Of a DNA stretch of 64,000 nucleotides, positions 19,508 to 27,916 are shown in pieces. The position numbers and the translations under genes were made by a program. Source of the stretch: Akkermansiaceae bacterium (lineage in GTDB: Bacteria > Verrucomicrobiota > Verrucomicrobiia > Verrucomicrobiales > Akkermansiaceae). The notes under the pieces were generated by a model. It saw only the letters and a program-made list of their open reading frames with translations, did no database searches and was not told the DNA's origin. The DNA lies in assembly GCA_025354565.1 (NCBI GenBank), contig JANXMQ010000029.1:26058-90057 (forward strand). The letters are read 5' to 3'. Numbering within the stretch: position 1 is the stretch's first letter; each line of letters begins with the position of its first letter.

Positions 19508-20842
19508 TCAGACTTCGGCCAGCGCCTCGTCGATGACTGCTAGCATGAAATCGGCGTCTGCTTGATGGATGCACATCGGGGGTTTGATGCGGAGGGTGTT
19601 GCCGTAGAGTCCGCCTTTGCCGATCAGCAGGCCAAGTTCTTTGCAGCGCTCAAAAATGGCAGCGCACTCGGCGGTCGCGGGTTCCTTGGTGGTGCGGTCC
19701 TTCACGAGTTCGATGCCTAACATGAGTCCCTTGCCGCGGACTTCGCCGATGATGGAATGTTTTGCCGCAAGCAGGTGGAAACCGTTTGTTAGGTAGGCGC
19801 CGATTTCGAGTGAATTTTTTTGGAGTCCTTCTTTTTCGATCACTCGGAGCACGGCGCGGCCTTGCGCCATTGAGACGGGGTTGCCGCCGAAGGTGTTGAA
19901 ATGGATGCGGGTGGCGAGAGCTTTGGCGATTTGCGGGGTGGTGATGACGGCTGCTAGAGGACAACCGTTGCCGATGCCCTTGGCCATGGTGACGATGTCC
20001 GGGGTGGCACCTTGCGTTTCAAATCCCCAGAAGTGCGTGCCGGTCCTGCCGAAGCCCGCCTGCACTTCATCCGCGATGCAGAGTCCGCCGAACGAGCGGG
20101 CTTGGGCGTAGGCTTCCTTGAGATACCCATCCGGGAAAACCACGGTGCCGCCGACGCCTTGGATCGACTCCGCAATGAAGGCAGCGATTTTTCCCGAGGT
20201 GGCAAAGCGAACGGTCTCGCCAATATCGGCTGCGTAGTTTTTTCCGGCATCACGATCATTCATGCCGAAGGGGCCGCGATAGCTGTCCGGCATCATCGCG
20301 TGGTGGACGCCGTGGGAATGGGGGACGTTGAATTTCCAAGTGTGATGGGAGGTGAGGGCCATCGCGCTCGGGCTGCCGCCGTGATAGGCGTTGCGCAGGG
20401 CAATGACATCGTAGTTCTGCGTGTAAGCGCGAGCCATGAGGATGGCGAGGTCGTTGGCTTCGGAGCCGGAGTTCACGAAATAACAGACCTTGAGTTCGCC
20501 CGGCATTTTCGCGGCGAGTTCCTTCGCATAAAGCGCGACCTGCGGATTCAGATAGATCGTGGTGGTGTGATTGATTGTCTCATTCTGGAGCGTGGCGGCG
20601 GCGAGGACTTCCGGATGACAATGCCCCACGCTAACAGTCACGATGCCGCCGAAGCCATCGAGATAGCGCCGGCCGGTTTCATCAAAGAGATACTGCGCCT
20701 TGCCCTCGACGATGGTGATGGGCTTTTTATAATAATGAAAAATCGCAGGGTTCACGAATTCCTTGCGCAGCGCGAGAATTTCCTCGGGCGATGGGCCATC
20801 GTAGGGTTTCGGAATATAATCAAAAGGAGGCAAGCTGGCCAT
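19508..20842 (-). CDS. Class III aminotransferase, AGXT2-like (beta-alanine/glyoxylate or pyruvate)
   Basis: A 444-residue PLP enzyme of fold type I. SGSEANDLAILMARAYT, ADEVQAGFGRTGTHFW and the PLP lysine in VTMAKGIGNGCPLAAVI are present. It resembles alanine-glyoxylate aminotransferase 2. Its place beside dihydropyrimidinase, an amidase and a methylmalonate-semialdehyde dehydrogenase suggests that it converts beta-alanine or 3-aminoisobutyrate to the semialdehyde. Specificity is inferred from context. Confidence 0.88.
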   Translation of the reverse strand: MASLPPFDYIPKPYDGPSPEEILALRKEFVNPAIFHYYKKPITIVEGKAQYLFDETGRRYLDGFGGIVTVSVGHCHPEVLAAATLQNETINHTTTIYLNPQVALYAKELAAKMPGELKVCYFVNSGSEANDLAILMARAYTQNYDVIALRNAYHGGSPSAMALTSHHTWKFNVPHSHGVHHAMMPDSYRGPFGMNDRDAGKNYAADIGETVRFATSGKIAAFIAESIQGVGGTVVFPDGYLKEAYAQARSFGGLCIADEVQAGFGRTGTHFWGFETQGATPDIVTMAKGIGNGCPLAAVITTPQIAKALATRIHFNTFGGNPVSMAQGRAVLRVIEKEGLQKNSLEIGAYLTNGFHLLAAKHSIIGEVRGKGLMLGIELVKDRTTKEPATAECAAIFERCKELGLLIGKGGLYGNTLRIKPPMCIHQADADFMLAVIDEALAEV

Positions 20843-20854
20843 GGGTTAAGTGAG

Positions 20855-21514
20855 TTAGATTTTTACAACAGCGGGTGAGAGTTTGCGGAAAAGCAGATAT
20901 AGCACGAACGCGAGACCGAAGCTGATAAACCACGCCTGCTGATAGATGGCGGTGAATGTCGGGTGGGTATTGGCCAAGACTCCAATTTGTAAGAGAAAAC
21001 CCGGCAGGCAAGGCAGCGCGGCTAGCAGGAATGCGGCGATCCCCGCGTAGCTGAAGCCGGAATGATAACGGTAGATGCCCTCGGCGCGGTAGAGATCAGC
21101 CGTGTCTAACTTGCAGCGGCGGATGACGAAGTAGTCGGCGATCGCGCCGAGCGTGCCGAACGAGGCGCGGCAATAAACGGGGAAAGGGATGCCGTATTTT
21201 GTGCCGGCGTGGGCGTTCAGCATCATCGGAATCAGCACGATGACATTGCCAAGGAAAACCGTTAGGACAGCCTGCCACCAGTTCATGCCTGCGGCGATGA
21301 GCGAGGAAGCGAGCATGTAGGTGGGAATGCACGCGGCCATGGAAGTCCACAGCGCGGCGTAACTCCACATGGTCCACGTCCGTTGGTCCAATGGAACAGG
21401 CGCGAGATCCTCGTTGATTAGATTTCGGTCGGATTGCAAGGAAGTTACAATGTTAGATATTGGGCTTGCGTGATAGGAAATTCCCCCAGCCATTGTCACC
21501 GGTCCATTCACCAT
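20855..21514 (-). pseudogene. NCS1 family nucleobase permease with large internal deletion
   Basis: The N-terminal part (INEDLAPVPLDQRTWTMWSYAALW, CRASFGTLGA) is typical of NCS1 permeases for uracil, cytosine or allantoin. The text then jumps at about residue 124 (near 21143) straight to IADYFVIRRCKLDTADLYR, normally found after the tenth helix. About 260-280 residues, the transport core, are missing in frame. Total length is 219 where about 490 is usual. The true start is unclear: the ATG at 21514 overlaps the hydA gene and a TTG at 21439 is an alternative. Transport is unlikely; a residual function cannot be excluded. Confidence 0.8.
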
Positions 21515-22886
21515 CGCGGACCATGATTTTTCCGCGAACGGTCACCAGTTCCGCCCGGCCTAACACCTCACGGCCTTCGAAGGCGGAATAATCGGTGGCC
21601 ATCGAGTGGGTGGTGACGGAAATTTTCCCTTTCCACTCCGGGTCCCAGATCACGAGATCCGCGTCGCTGCCCACGGCGATGGTGCCTTTTTTCGGATAGA
21701 GTCCGAAAATCTCGGCGGCGCGGGTGCTGGCGACGCGAACGAATGTTTGCAAGTCGATGCGGCCACGGCAGACGCCCTCGGTGTAGAGGAGTTTCACGCG
21801 CTCCTCCACGCTCGGGATGCCGTTGGGGATGAGGGTGAAATTTCCGGCCTTCCCGGTCGGTTTCAGGCTGGCGTCCACGCACTTGCCAGCATCGGGATGA
21901 CCCATGTGTTTTTGAGTCGCGAAATCGAAGGGTGCGTGATCGGTGCCCACGGTGTCCACGGTGCCATCGGCGAGACATTTCCAAAGGAAATCCTGGTGTT
22001 CCTTCGAGCGGATCGGCGGACTCATGACATATTTAGCGCCCTCGAAATCAGGTTGCTCCGCGTAGGAACTATCAAGTGTCAGGTAGGGCGCTACGGTCTC
22101 GATGAAGACTTTCACCCCACGTTTCCGAGCAGCGGTGATCGCCTCCACCGCAGGGATGCAACTGGTGTGGACGACATAAACCTCAGCCCCTGTTAGTTCG
22201 GCGAAAGTCATCAAATGGTGGCAGCCTTCCGCCTCCACCGTGACCGGGCGCGAGGGCTCGTGCCACTCGGGGCCGGTCTTGCCCTCGGCGACGAGTTTTT
22301 TCTGTGTCTCCGAAACCAGATCCGCGTTTTCACAGTGCGCCGTCACCACCACGCCGAGTTCCTTGGCAAGTGATAGAGTCTGATAGAGTTCGGTGTCTTC
22401 AATGCCGAACGCGCCCTTGTAAGCGAGGAAAACCTTGAATGATGATATACCTTCCTCGACCACGATGGCCCGCAGTGCGTCGGCGGTGCCTTCACCAAAA
22501 CGCGTGATGCCCATGTGAAATGTATAATCGCAGGATGAAATTCCAGCCGCCTTGCTTTTCCACAGTTGGATCGCCTCGCGCGGGTCTTCGCTGCGGGACG
22601 GGCAGCACATTTCTATCAGAGTTGTCGTCCCGCCCATGAGCGCGGCCTTGCTGCCGGTGGCATAGTCGTCCTTGGAAAACGTCCCCATGAACGGCAGATA
22701 GATATGCACATGAGGATCGATGAATCCGGGGAAAACATATTTCCCCGTCGCGTCGATCACCTCCGCATCCGCTGGGACTTCGAGATCCGGACCGACTGCG
22801 ACGATGATCCCATCGCGGCATAAGACATCGCCCTTGAATCGCGTTTCAGCCGTGATTATTTCTCCGTTTTTAACTAGCAGACTCAT
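21453..22886 (-). CDS. hydA: Dihydropyrimidinase (D-hydantoinase)
   Basis: A 477-residue cyclic amidohydrolase that opens dihydrouracil or dihydrothymine to N-carbamoyl-beta-amino acids. Metal ligands appear in DPHVHIYLP, the carboxylated lysine region in SSFKVFLAYKG, further ligands in TAHCENAD and VVHTSC, and the last aspartate in GTDHAPFDF. Length is normal. It sits in the pyrimidine catabolism cluster, 6 bp from mmsA, and its 3' end overlaps the possible 5' end of the permease remnant. Confidence 0.93.
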   Translation of the reverse strand: MSLLVKNGEIITAETRFKGDVLCRDGIIVAVGPDLEVPADAEVIDATGKYVFPGFIDPHVHIYLPFMGTFSKDDYATGSKAALMGGTTTLIEMCCPSRSEDPREAIQLWKSKAAGISSCDYTFHMGITRFGEGTADALRAIVVEEGISSFKVFLAYKGAFGIEDTELYQTLSLAKELGVVVTAHCENADLVSETQKKLVAEGKTGPEWHEPSRPVTVEAEGCHHLMTFAELTGAEVYVVHTSCIPAVEAITAARKRGVKVFIETVAPYLTLDSSYAEQPDFEGAKYVMSPPIRSKEHQDFLWKCLADGTVDTVGTDHAPFDFATQKHMGHPDAGKCVDASLKPTGKAGNFTLIPNGIPSVEERVKLLYTEGVCRGRIDLQTFVRVASTRAAEIFGLYPKKGTIAVGSDADLVIWDPEWKGKISVTTHSMATDYSAFEGREVLGRAELVTVRGKIMVRDGEWTGDNGWGNFLSRKPNI

Positions 22887-22892
22887 GTTTTT

Positions 22893-24392
22893 TTATTTTG
22901 CCCAGATTTCCCCATCGCCGAAGCCGAACCAGCGGGTGGTGGTCGTTTTCCGTTGGGTGTAAAACTCGACCCCTTCCTTGCCTTGGATGTGGAGGTCGCC
23001 GAAAAACGAATCGTTCCAGCCGCTGAAAGGGAAGTAGGCGAGCGGTGCGGGAACGCCCACATTGATGCCCACCATCCCGGCGCTCACCCGGCGGCGGAAC
23101 TCGCGCGCGGCCTTCCCTGAGTTCGTGAAGATGGCTGCGCCATTGCCGAAGGCTTGTCTGTTAGCTAAATCAATCGATTCATCGAGAGTCTTCGCCCGCA
23201 TCACGGCCAGCACCGGGCCGAAGACTTCTGTTTCCATCAGCGGATTGCCTTGTTCCACATGATCGATCAACGTAGGGCCGAGGAAAAATCCTTCCGGGGC
23301 CTCGTCCACTTTCGTCGCGCGGCCATCTGCCAGAATCTTCGCTCCGCCGCGTTCGCCGGCGTCGATCAGCCCTGAGACGCGGGTCTTGTGCTCTGTGGAA
23401 ATCACCGCGCCCATGTCCGGCTGGGTTTCTCTAACATCCGTAGGGCCGACCTTCATTGCTTTCACCAGATCCACCAGGGCGGGCAGCAGTTTTTCCCCCG
23501 CATCACCTACGGCGACCGCAGTAGATCCAGCCATGCAGCGTTCTCCGGCGCAGCCGAAAGCCCCGTCCTTCACGGCTTCTACCGTGCGGCCCACATCGGC
23601 GTCCGGCATGAGGATGATGAAATTTTTCGCCCCACCGGCGGCTTGCACGCGCTTGCCGTGAAGCGTGCCCTTGCGGTGGATTTCACGGGCCACGGGGGTC
23701 GAGCCGACGAAGCTGATCGCCTTCACATCGGGATGTTCGAGGATCGCATCCACACATTCGCGACCGCCGTGGACGATGTTCATCACGCCGGGTGGCAGTC
23801 CGGATTTTTCTAGCAAGGCGACCACTCGTTGCATGGTTAGAGGCACTTTTTCGCTCGGCTTGAGCAGGAAAGTATTGCCGCAGGCGATGGCGATGGGCCA
23901 CATCCACATGGGCACGAGGGCGGGGAAATTGAAGGGACAAATCCCGGCGACCACCCCTAACGGATGACGGTCCGTGTGGCAGTCGATGCCGCGGGCGATG
24001 TTTTCCAAACTCTCGCCCATCAGCAGGGTGGGGATGCCGCAGGCGTATTCCACTACCTCGATGCCGCGCCGCAGATCGCCGCGTGATTCTGATAGGGTTT
24101 TACCATGTTCGGTGGCGATGCCGAGGCAGAGTTCCTCGAAGGCGTCTTCCAGTAAAATTTTCGCCCGGAACAACACCTGCGCCCGCTCGTTCGGCGGCGT
24201 GTCGCGCCAGGCAGGGAAAGCGGCTTTTGCTGAAGCGACTGCCAAATCGACCTCCGCCGCGCCGCACATCGGGACGCTGGCGATGATTTTTCCGCGCGAG
24301 GGATTGAAGACCGGGCTGTCGGTTTTTCCGGTGATGTTGACCCATTTTCCCGAAATATAGAGCGGGCAGACTTGATTTTCAGAAGCAATCAT
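22893..24392 (-). CDS. mmsA: Methylmalonate/malonate-semialdehyde dehydrogenase (CoA-acylating)
   Basis: A 499-residue aldehyde dehydrogenase. The cysteine motif GAFGCAGERCMAGS, the folding motif NFPALVPMWMWPIAIACGN and FSGWNDSFFGDLHIQGKEGV are MmsA hallmarks. It would oxidise malonate semialdehyde to acetyl-CoA and CO2, finishing uracil breakdown (or methylmalonate semialdehyde to propionyl-CoA from thymine). The ATG at 24392 is chosen; an upstream in-frame start adds 22 non-conserved residues. Divergent from the amidase gene across a 93-bp promoter region. Confidence 0.93.
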   Translation of the reverse strand: MIASENQVCPLYISGKWVNITGKTDSPVFNPSRGKIIASVPMCGAAEVDLAVASAKAAFPAWRDTPPNERAQVLFRAKILLEDAFEELCLGIATEHGKTLSESRGDLRRGIEVVEYACGIPTLLMGESLENIARGIDCHTDRHPLGVVAGICPFNFPALVPMWMWPIAIACGNTFLLKPSEKVPLTMQRVVALLEKSGLPPGVMNIVHGGRECVDAILEHPDVKAISFVGSTPVAREIHRKGTLHGKRVQAAGGAKNFIILMPDADVGRTVEAVKDGAFGCAGERCMAGSTAVAVGDAGEKLLPALVDLVKAMKVGPTDVRETQPDMGAVISTEHKTRVSGLIDAGERGGAKILADGRATKVDEAPEGFFLGPTLIDHVEQGNPLMETEVFGPVLAVMRAKTLDESIDLANRQAFGNGAAIFTNSGKAAREFRRRVSAGMVGINVGVPAPLAYFPFSGWNDSFFGDLHIQGKEGVEFYTQRKTTTTRWFGFGDGEIWAK

Positions 24393-24411
24393 GGTTTTAC
24401 AAAGGCGCGAA

Positions 24412-24428
24412 TTGGCACGATTGGAGCT
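24412..24428 (+). promoter_or_regulatory. Candidate sigma-54 promoter upstream of the amidase
   Basis: TTGGCACG (24412-24419) matches the -24 element. GC of the -12 element lies 12 bp on (24426-24427, GAGCT for TTGCW). Spacing is exact and the -12 box is a partial match. Nitrogen-controlled expression would suit a pyrimidine-nitrogen cluster; inference only. Confidence 0.35.
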
Positions 24429-24485
24429 ATCAAAGCGCATTCCGTGCCACCCCGGCAAGTCCTTAACTCTGAAATATCAACCACC

Positions 24486-25355
24486 ATGCCACGCCTTGTC
24501 AAAGCCGGCCTCATCCAAGCCACTTCCACCCACACCGGTAATGCCGATCCCGCCGCGATCCGTGTTGCGATGATCGACAAGCACATGGCGCTCATCGAAG
24601 AAGCGGCGGCGCAGGGCGTGCAGGTGCTGTGTCTCCAGGAGTTGTTCTACGGCCCTTATTTCTGCGCCGAACAGCAAATCCGCTGGTATTCCATCACCGA
24701 GCAAATCCCTAACGGCCCCACGACCCAGCTCATGATGGAAACCGCGAAACGCCTCAACATGGTGCTCATCGTGCCGATCTATGAGGTGGAAAATACGGGG
24801 GTCTATTACAACACCGCGGCAGTGATCGATGCGGATGGCACTTACCTCGGCAAATATAGGAAACATCACATTCCGCATTGCCATCCGGGGTTCTGGGAGA
24901 AGTTCTATTTCCGCCCCGGCAATCTCGGCTACCCGGTGTTCCAGACGGCTGTTGGAAAAATCGGAGTTTATATATGTTATGACCGCCACTTCCCGGAAGG
25001 CGCACGGTGCCTTGGTCTGAACGGCGCGGAAATCGTGTTCAACCCTTCCGCCACCGTCGCCGGTCTCAGTGAGTATTTGTGGAAACTCGAACAACCTGCA
25101 CACGCCGCTGCTAACGGTTATTTTGTGGGCGCGATCAACCGTGTGGGAATGGAAGCGCCATGGAACATCGGTGAGTTTTACGGTCAGTCGTATTTCTGCG
25201 ATCCACGCGGCCAGATGGTGAAAGTCGGCAGTCGGGACCAGACGGAACTCATCGTCGCCGATCTCGATTTGGAAATGATCGAGCAAGTTAGAAATACGTG
25301 GCAGTTCTATCGCGACCGCAGGCCGGAATCTTATGGTGCCATTGTCGCCCCCTAG
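24486..25355 (+). CDS. Beta-ureidopropionase-like carbon-nitrogen hydrolase
   Basis: A 289-residue nitrilase-superfamily amidase with the Glu-Lys-Cys triad in [20 protein letters not shown] and [13 protein letters not shown]. It resembles N-carbamoyl-beta-alanine amidohydrolase and N-carbamoylputrescine amidase. Beside hydA the first is more likely: it would cleave N-carbamoyl-beta-alanine to beta-alanine, ammonia and CO2. The stop overlaps that of the convergent copper ATPase by 4 bp. Confidence 0.87.
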   Translation: MPRLVKAGLIQATSTHTGNADPAAIRVAMIDKHMALIEEAAAQGVQVLCLQELFYGPYFCAEQQIRWYSITEQIPNGPTTQLMMETAKRLNMVLIVPIYEVENTGVYYNTAAVIDADGTYLGKYRKHHIPHCHPGFWEKFYFRPGNLGYPVFQTAVGKIGVYICYDRHFPEGARCLGLNGAEIVFNPSATVAGLSEYLWKLEQPAHAAANGYFVGAINRVGMEAPWNIGEFYGQSYFCDPRGQMVKVGSRDQTELIVADLDLEMIEQVRNTWQFYRDRRPESYGAIVAP

Positions 25356-27607
25356 TCCGCTCCTCGCAACCGGAGGGCATTGATGATGACGGAAACACTG
25401 CTCAGGGCCATTGCTCCTCCCGCGATCATTGGATTGAGGAGCCAACCGGTGAAGGGGTAAAAAATCCCCGCTGCCAGCGGCACGCCGACCGCATTGTAGA
25501 TAAACGCAAAAAACAGGTTCTGGCGGATGTTTCGCATGACATCCCGGCTGAGTTCCAGTGCACGGACGATGCCTAGCAGATCGCCTTTCACCAAGGTTAG
25601 ACCGGCGCTCTGGATCGCCACATCCGTCCCGGTTCCCATCGCGATGCCCACATCGGCCTCGGCCAGTGCGGGTGCGTCGTTGATCCCGTCGCCCGCCATG
25701 CCGACCACCGCGCCCCCGGCTTTCAGCTCGCGGATGATGGCGAGTTTATCTTCCGGGTTGAGTTCCGAGCGCACGTCATCGATGCCAAGTTCGCGGCCCA
25801 CGGCTTGTGCGGTTTGGGCATTGTCCCCGGTGAGCATCACCAATTTAAGACCCATCGCGTGAAGCTTTTTCACGGCTTCCGGCGAGGATTTTTTAATCGG
25901 ATCCGCCACCGCGATGAAGCCGCTGATTGCCGCGTTTTCGGCAATCCAGATCACCGTATGCGCCTGTTCCTGCAAGTCTTTTGCCTGATCTCCCAGTGCT
26001 GGGGAAATCGCGATGCCTTGTGATGTCAGCCAAGTCAGGTTGCCCGCCTGCACCAAGGCTCCATCGATTTGGCCAAACACCCCCGCTGCCGTCACGGATT
26101 GGAAATCCTTCACTTTGGGCAGCGGTAACTTGTCCGCCCGGTCCATGATAGCCCGCGCCAGCGGATGCTCGCTCAGTTGCTCCAGTGCGGCGGCCAGTAC
26201 GAGGACTTGATCTTCCCGCCCGGCTTCCGCGGTCACGATTTTCCTAACAACCGGATGGCCTTCCGTTAGAGTGCCGGTTTTGTCCGTGACGAGATGGGTG
26301 ATTTTTTCCGCCCGCTCCAGTGCCGCCGCATCGCGCACGAGCACGCCCAGCCGCGCGCCATTGCCCACGCCGACCAGGATCGACATCGGGGTCGCTAGAC
26401 CGAGGGCGCAGGGGCAGGCGATGACGAGCACCGCGACGGCATTGGAAATTGCAAGAGCCAGGCGCGGTTCTGGTCCCCACATCAGCCACGCCGCGAAGGT
26501 CAGCAACGCCACCAGCACCACTGCCGGGACGAACCAGCCGGAAACCTGATCTGCTAGTCGCTGGATCGGTGCGCGGCTGCGTTGGGCGTTCGTCACCATT
26601 TCCACGATTCGAGCTAACAGAGTTTCCTCACCGATTTTCTCCGCTCGCATGAGAAACGCGCCCGTCTGATTGATCGTCGCGCCAGTCACGGGATCGCCGG
26701 TTTTTTTCGCCACCGGCATCGCCTCGCCGGTGATCATCGACTCGTCCACCGTGCTTGCGCCCTCGGTGATCACGCCGTCCACTGGGATTTTTTCGCCGGG
26801 TCGCACCCGTAGGAAATCGCCTGGCACCACCTCGTCTAACGGCACATCCTGCTCATTGCCCGCAACCACGCGGCGAGCAGTTTTCGCCGCCAATTGCATC
26901 AGCGCCCGCATGGCCTCACCGGTCTTGGCGCGGGCCCGGGCTTCGAGCAATTGGCCGAGGATCACCAACGCCGACACCACCGCCGCCGCCTCGAAGTAGA
27001 GCGGAGTTCCGCCATGTCCCACGCCGTGTGGAAACCAACCGGGTCGAAGCAAGGCCACCGTGCTATAGAGCCACGCGGCTCCCACTCCCAGCCCGACCAG
27101 CGTGAACATATTCAAACTGCGGTTTTCTAATGACCGCCATGCTCTAACGAAAATAAACCCGCCCGGCCACGCCACCACCAACGTCGCCAAGACCATCTGC
27201 ACCCATCCGGAGGTCATGGTATGCATTTGTAAAAATGGCAGCATTTCCCCCATTGCCAGCAGCAATACCGGCAGCGCGAATGCTCCGGCCAGCCACAATT
27301 TTCCCTGCATCTCAACTTCTCCGCCGTCGTCGGTTTCCGCCTCAGACATCGACTTCGACTCCAGCGCCATCCCGCAGATCGGACAAACGCCCGGCCCATC
27401 CCGCTCGATATCCGGGTGCATCGGACAGGTGTAAAGCGTCCGCGTATCCGCCTTCCATGTCGGATTCCGCTCCAAGGCCATCCCACATTTTGGGCAAGCG
27501 CCCGGCTTGTCCGACTCCACGCCTGAACACATCGGACAGCAATACTTCGCTCCGGCTGATGGCTTTACCTCGGCGTGATCGTGTCCGGTATGACAGCAAT
27601 GGCTCAT
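25352..27607 (-). CDS. copA: Copper-translocating P1B-type ATPase
   Basis: A 751-residue heavy-metal P-type ATPase. The N-terminus has a His-rich start ([11 protein letters not shown]) and two rubredoxin-like zinc-ribbon segments ([15 protein letters not shown] and [15 protein letters not shown]) rather than classic HMA domains. CPCALG lies in the sixth helix, followed by [15 protein letters not shown] and [20 protein letters not shown]. Likely exports Cu(I) (or Ag) from the cytoplasm. The ATG at 27607 is chosen as the His/Cys-rich start. Confidence 0.93.
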   Translation of the reverse strand: MSHCCHTGHDHAEVKPSAGAKYCCPMCSGVESDKPGACPKCGMALERNPTWKADTRTLYTCPMHPDIERDGPGVCPICGMALESKSMSEAETDDGGEVEMQGKLWLAGAFALPVLLLAMGEMLPFLQMHTMTSGWVQMVLATLVVAWPGGFIFVRAWRSLENRSLNMFTLVGLGVGAAWLYSTVALLRPGWFPHGVGHGGTPLYFEAAAVVSALVILGQLLEARARAKTGEAMRALMQLAAKTARRVVAGNEQDVPLDEVVPGDFLRVRPGEKIPVDGVITEGASTVDESMITGEAMPVAKKTGDPVTGATINQTGAFLMRAEKIGEETLLARIVEMVTNAQRSRAPIQRLADQVSGWFVPAVVLVALLTFAAWLMWGPEPRLALAISNAVAVLVIACPCALGLATPMSILVGVGNGARLGVLVRDAAALERAEKITHLVTDKTGTLTEGHPVVRKIVTAEAGREDQVLVLAAALEQLSEHPLARAIMDRADKLPLPKVKDFQSVTAAGVFGQIDGALVQAGNLTWLTSQGIAISPALGDQAKDLQEQAHTVIWIAENAAISGFIAVADPIKKSSPEAVKKLHAMGLKLVMLTGDNAQTAQAVGRELGIDDVRSELNPEDKLAIIRELKAGGAVVGMAGDGINDAPALAEADVGIAMGTGTDVAIQSAGLTLVKGDLLGIVRALELSRDVMRNIRQNLFFAFIYNAVGVPLAAGIFYPFTGWLLNPMIAGGAMALSSVSVIINALRLRGAD

Positions 27608-27671
27608 GATTGTTAATGGGCTCGAACCCGCGCCATGATCATGCCGGAAACCTTTCACCGCAATGTGGCAT

Positions 27672-27806
27672 TCACATTACCATTTCACGCGCCCGCGTCA
27701 CCCGCTCGGCTTTGCGCAGCACGACCATCATGCCCCAAGTCGCAAGGCCAGGAACGATTAAACCCAAGGGCAGGAAAACCAGCGAATGAAGGCCACTCCA
27801 CTCCAT
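27672..27806 (-). CDS. Possible 44-residue membrane protein upstream of copA
   Basis: An ATG at 27806 opens [20 protein letters not shown], one hydrophobic helix followed by a basic tail ([14 protein letters not shown]), and stops at 27672. It lies 65 bp upstream of copA on the same strand. The pattern fits small single-span proteins, but no Shine-Dalgarno is clear and no family was recognised. Confidence 0.4.
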   Translation of the reverse strand: MEWSGLHSLVFLPLGLIVPGLATWGMMVVLRKAERVTRAREMVM

Positions 27807-27916
27807 CAAGCGTGACAAGTGGCGCGGCCGCTGTGGAACTGAAAATCATAAATCTATGTTAGATCTGGCGTTTTTCCTGTCGCGTAGGAATCCGGGGTGG
27901 AGCATGTCGATTCGAC

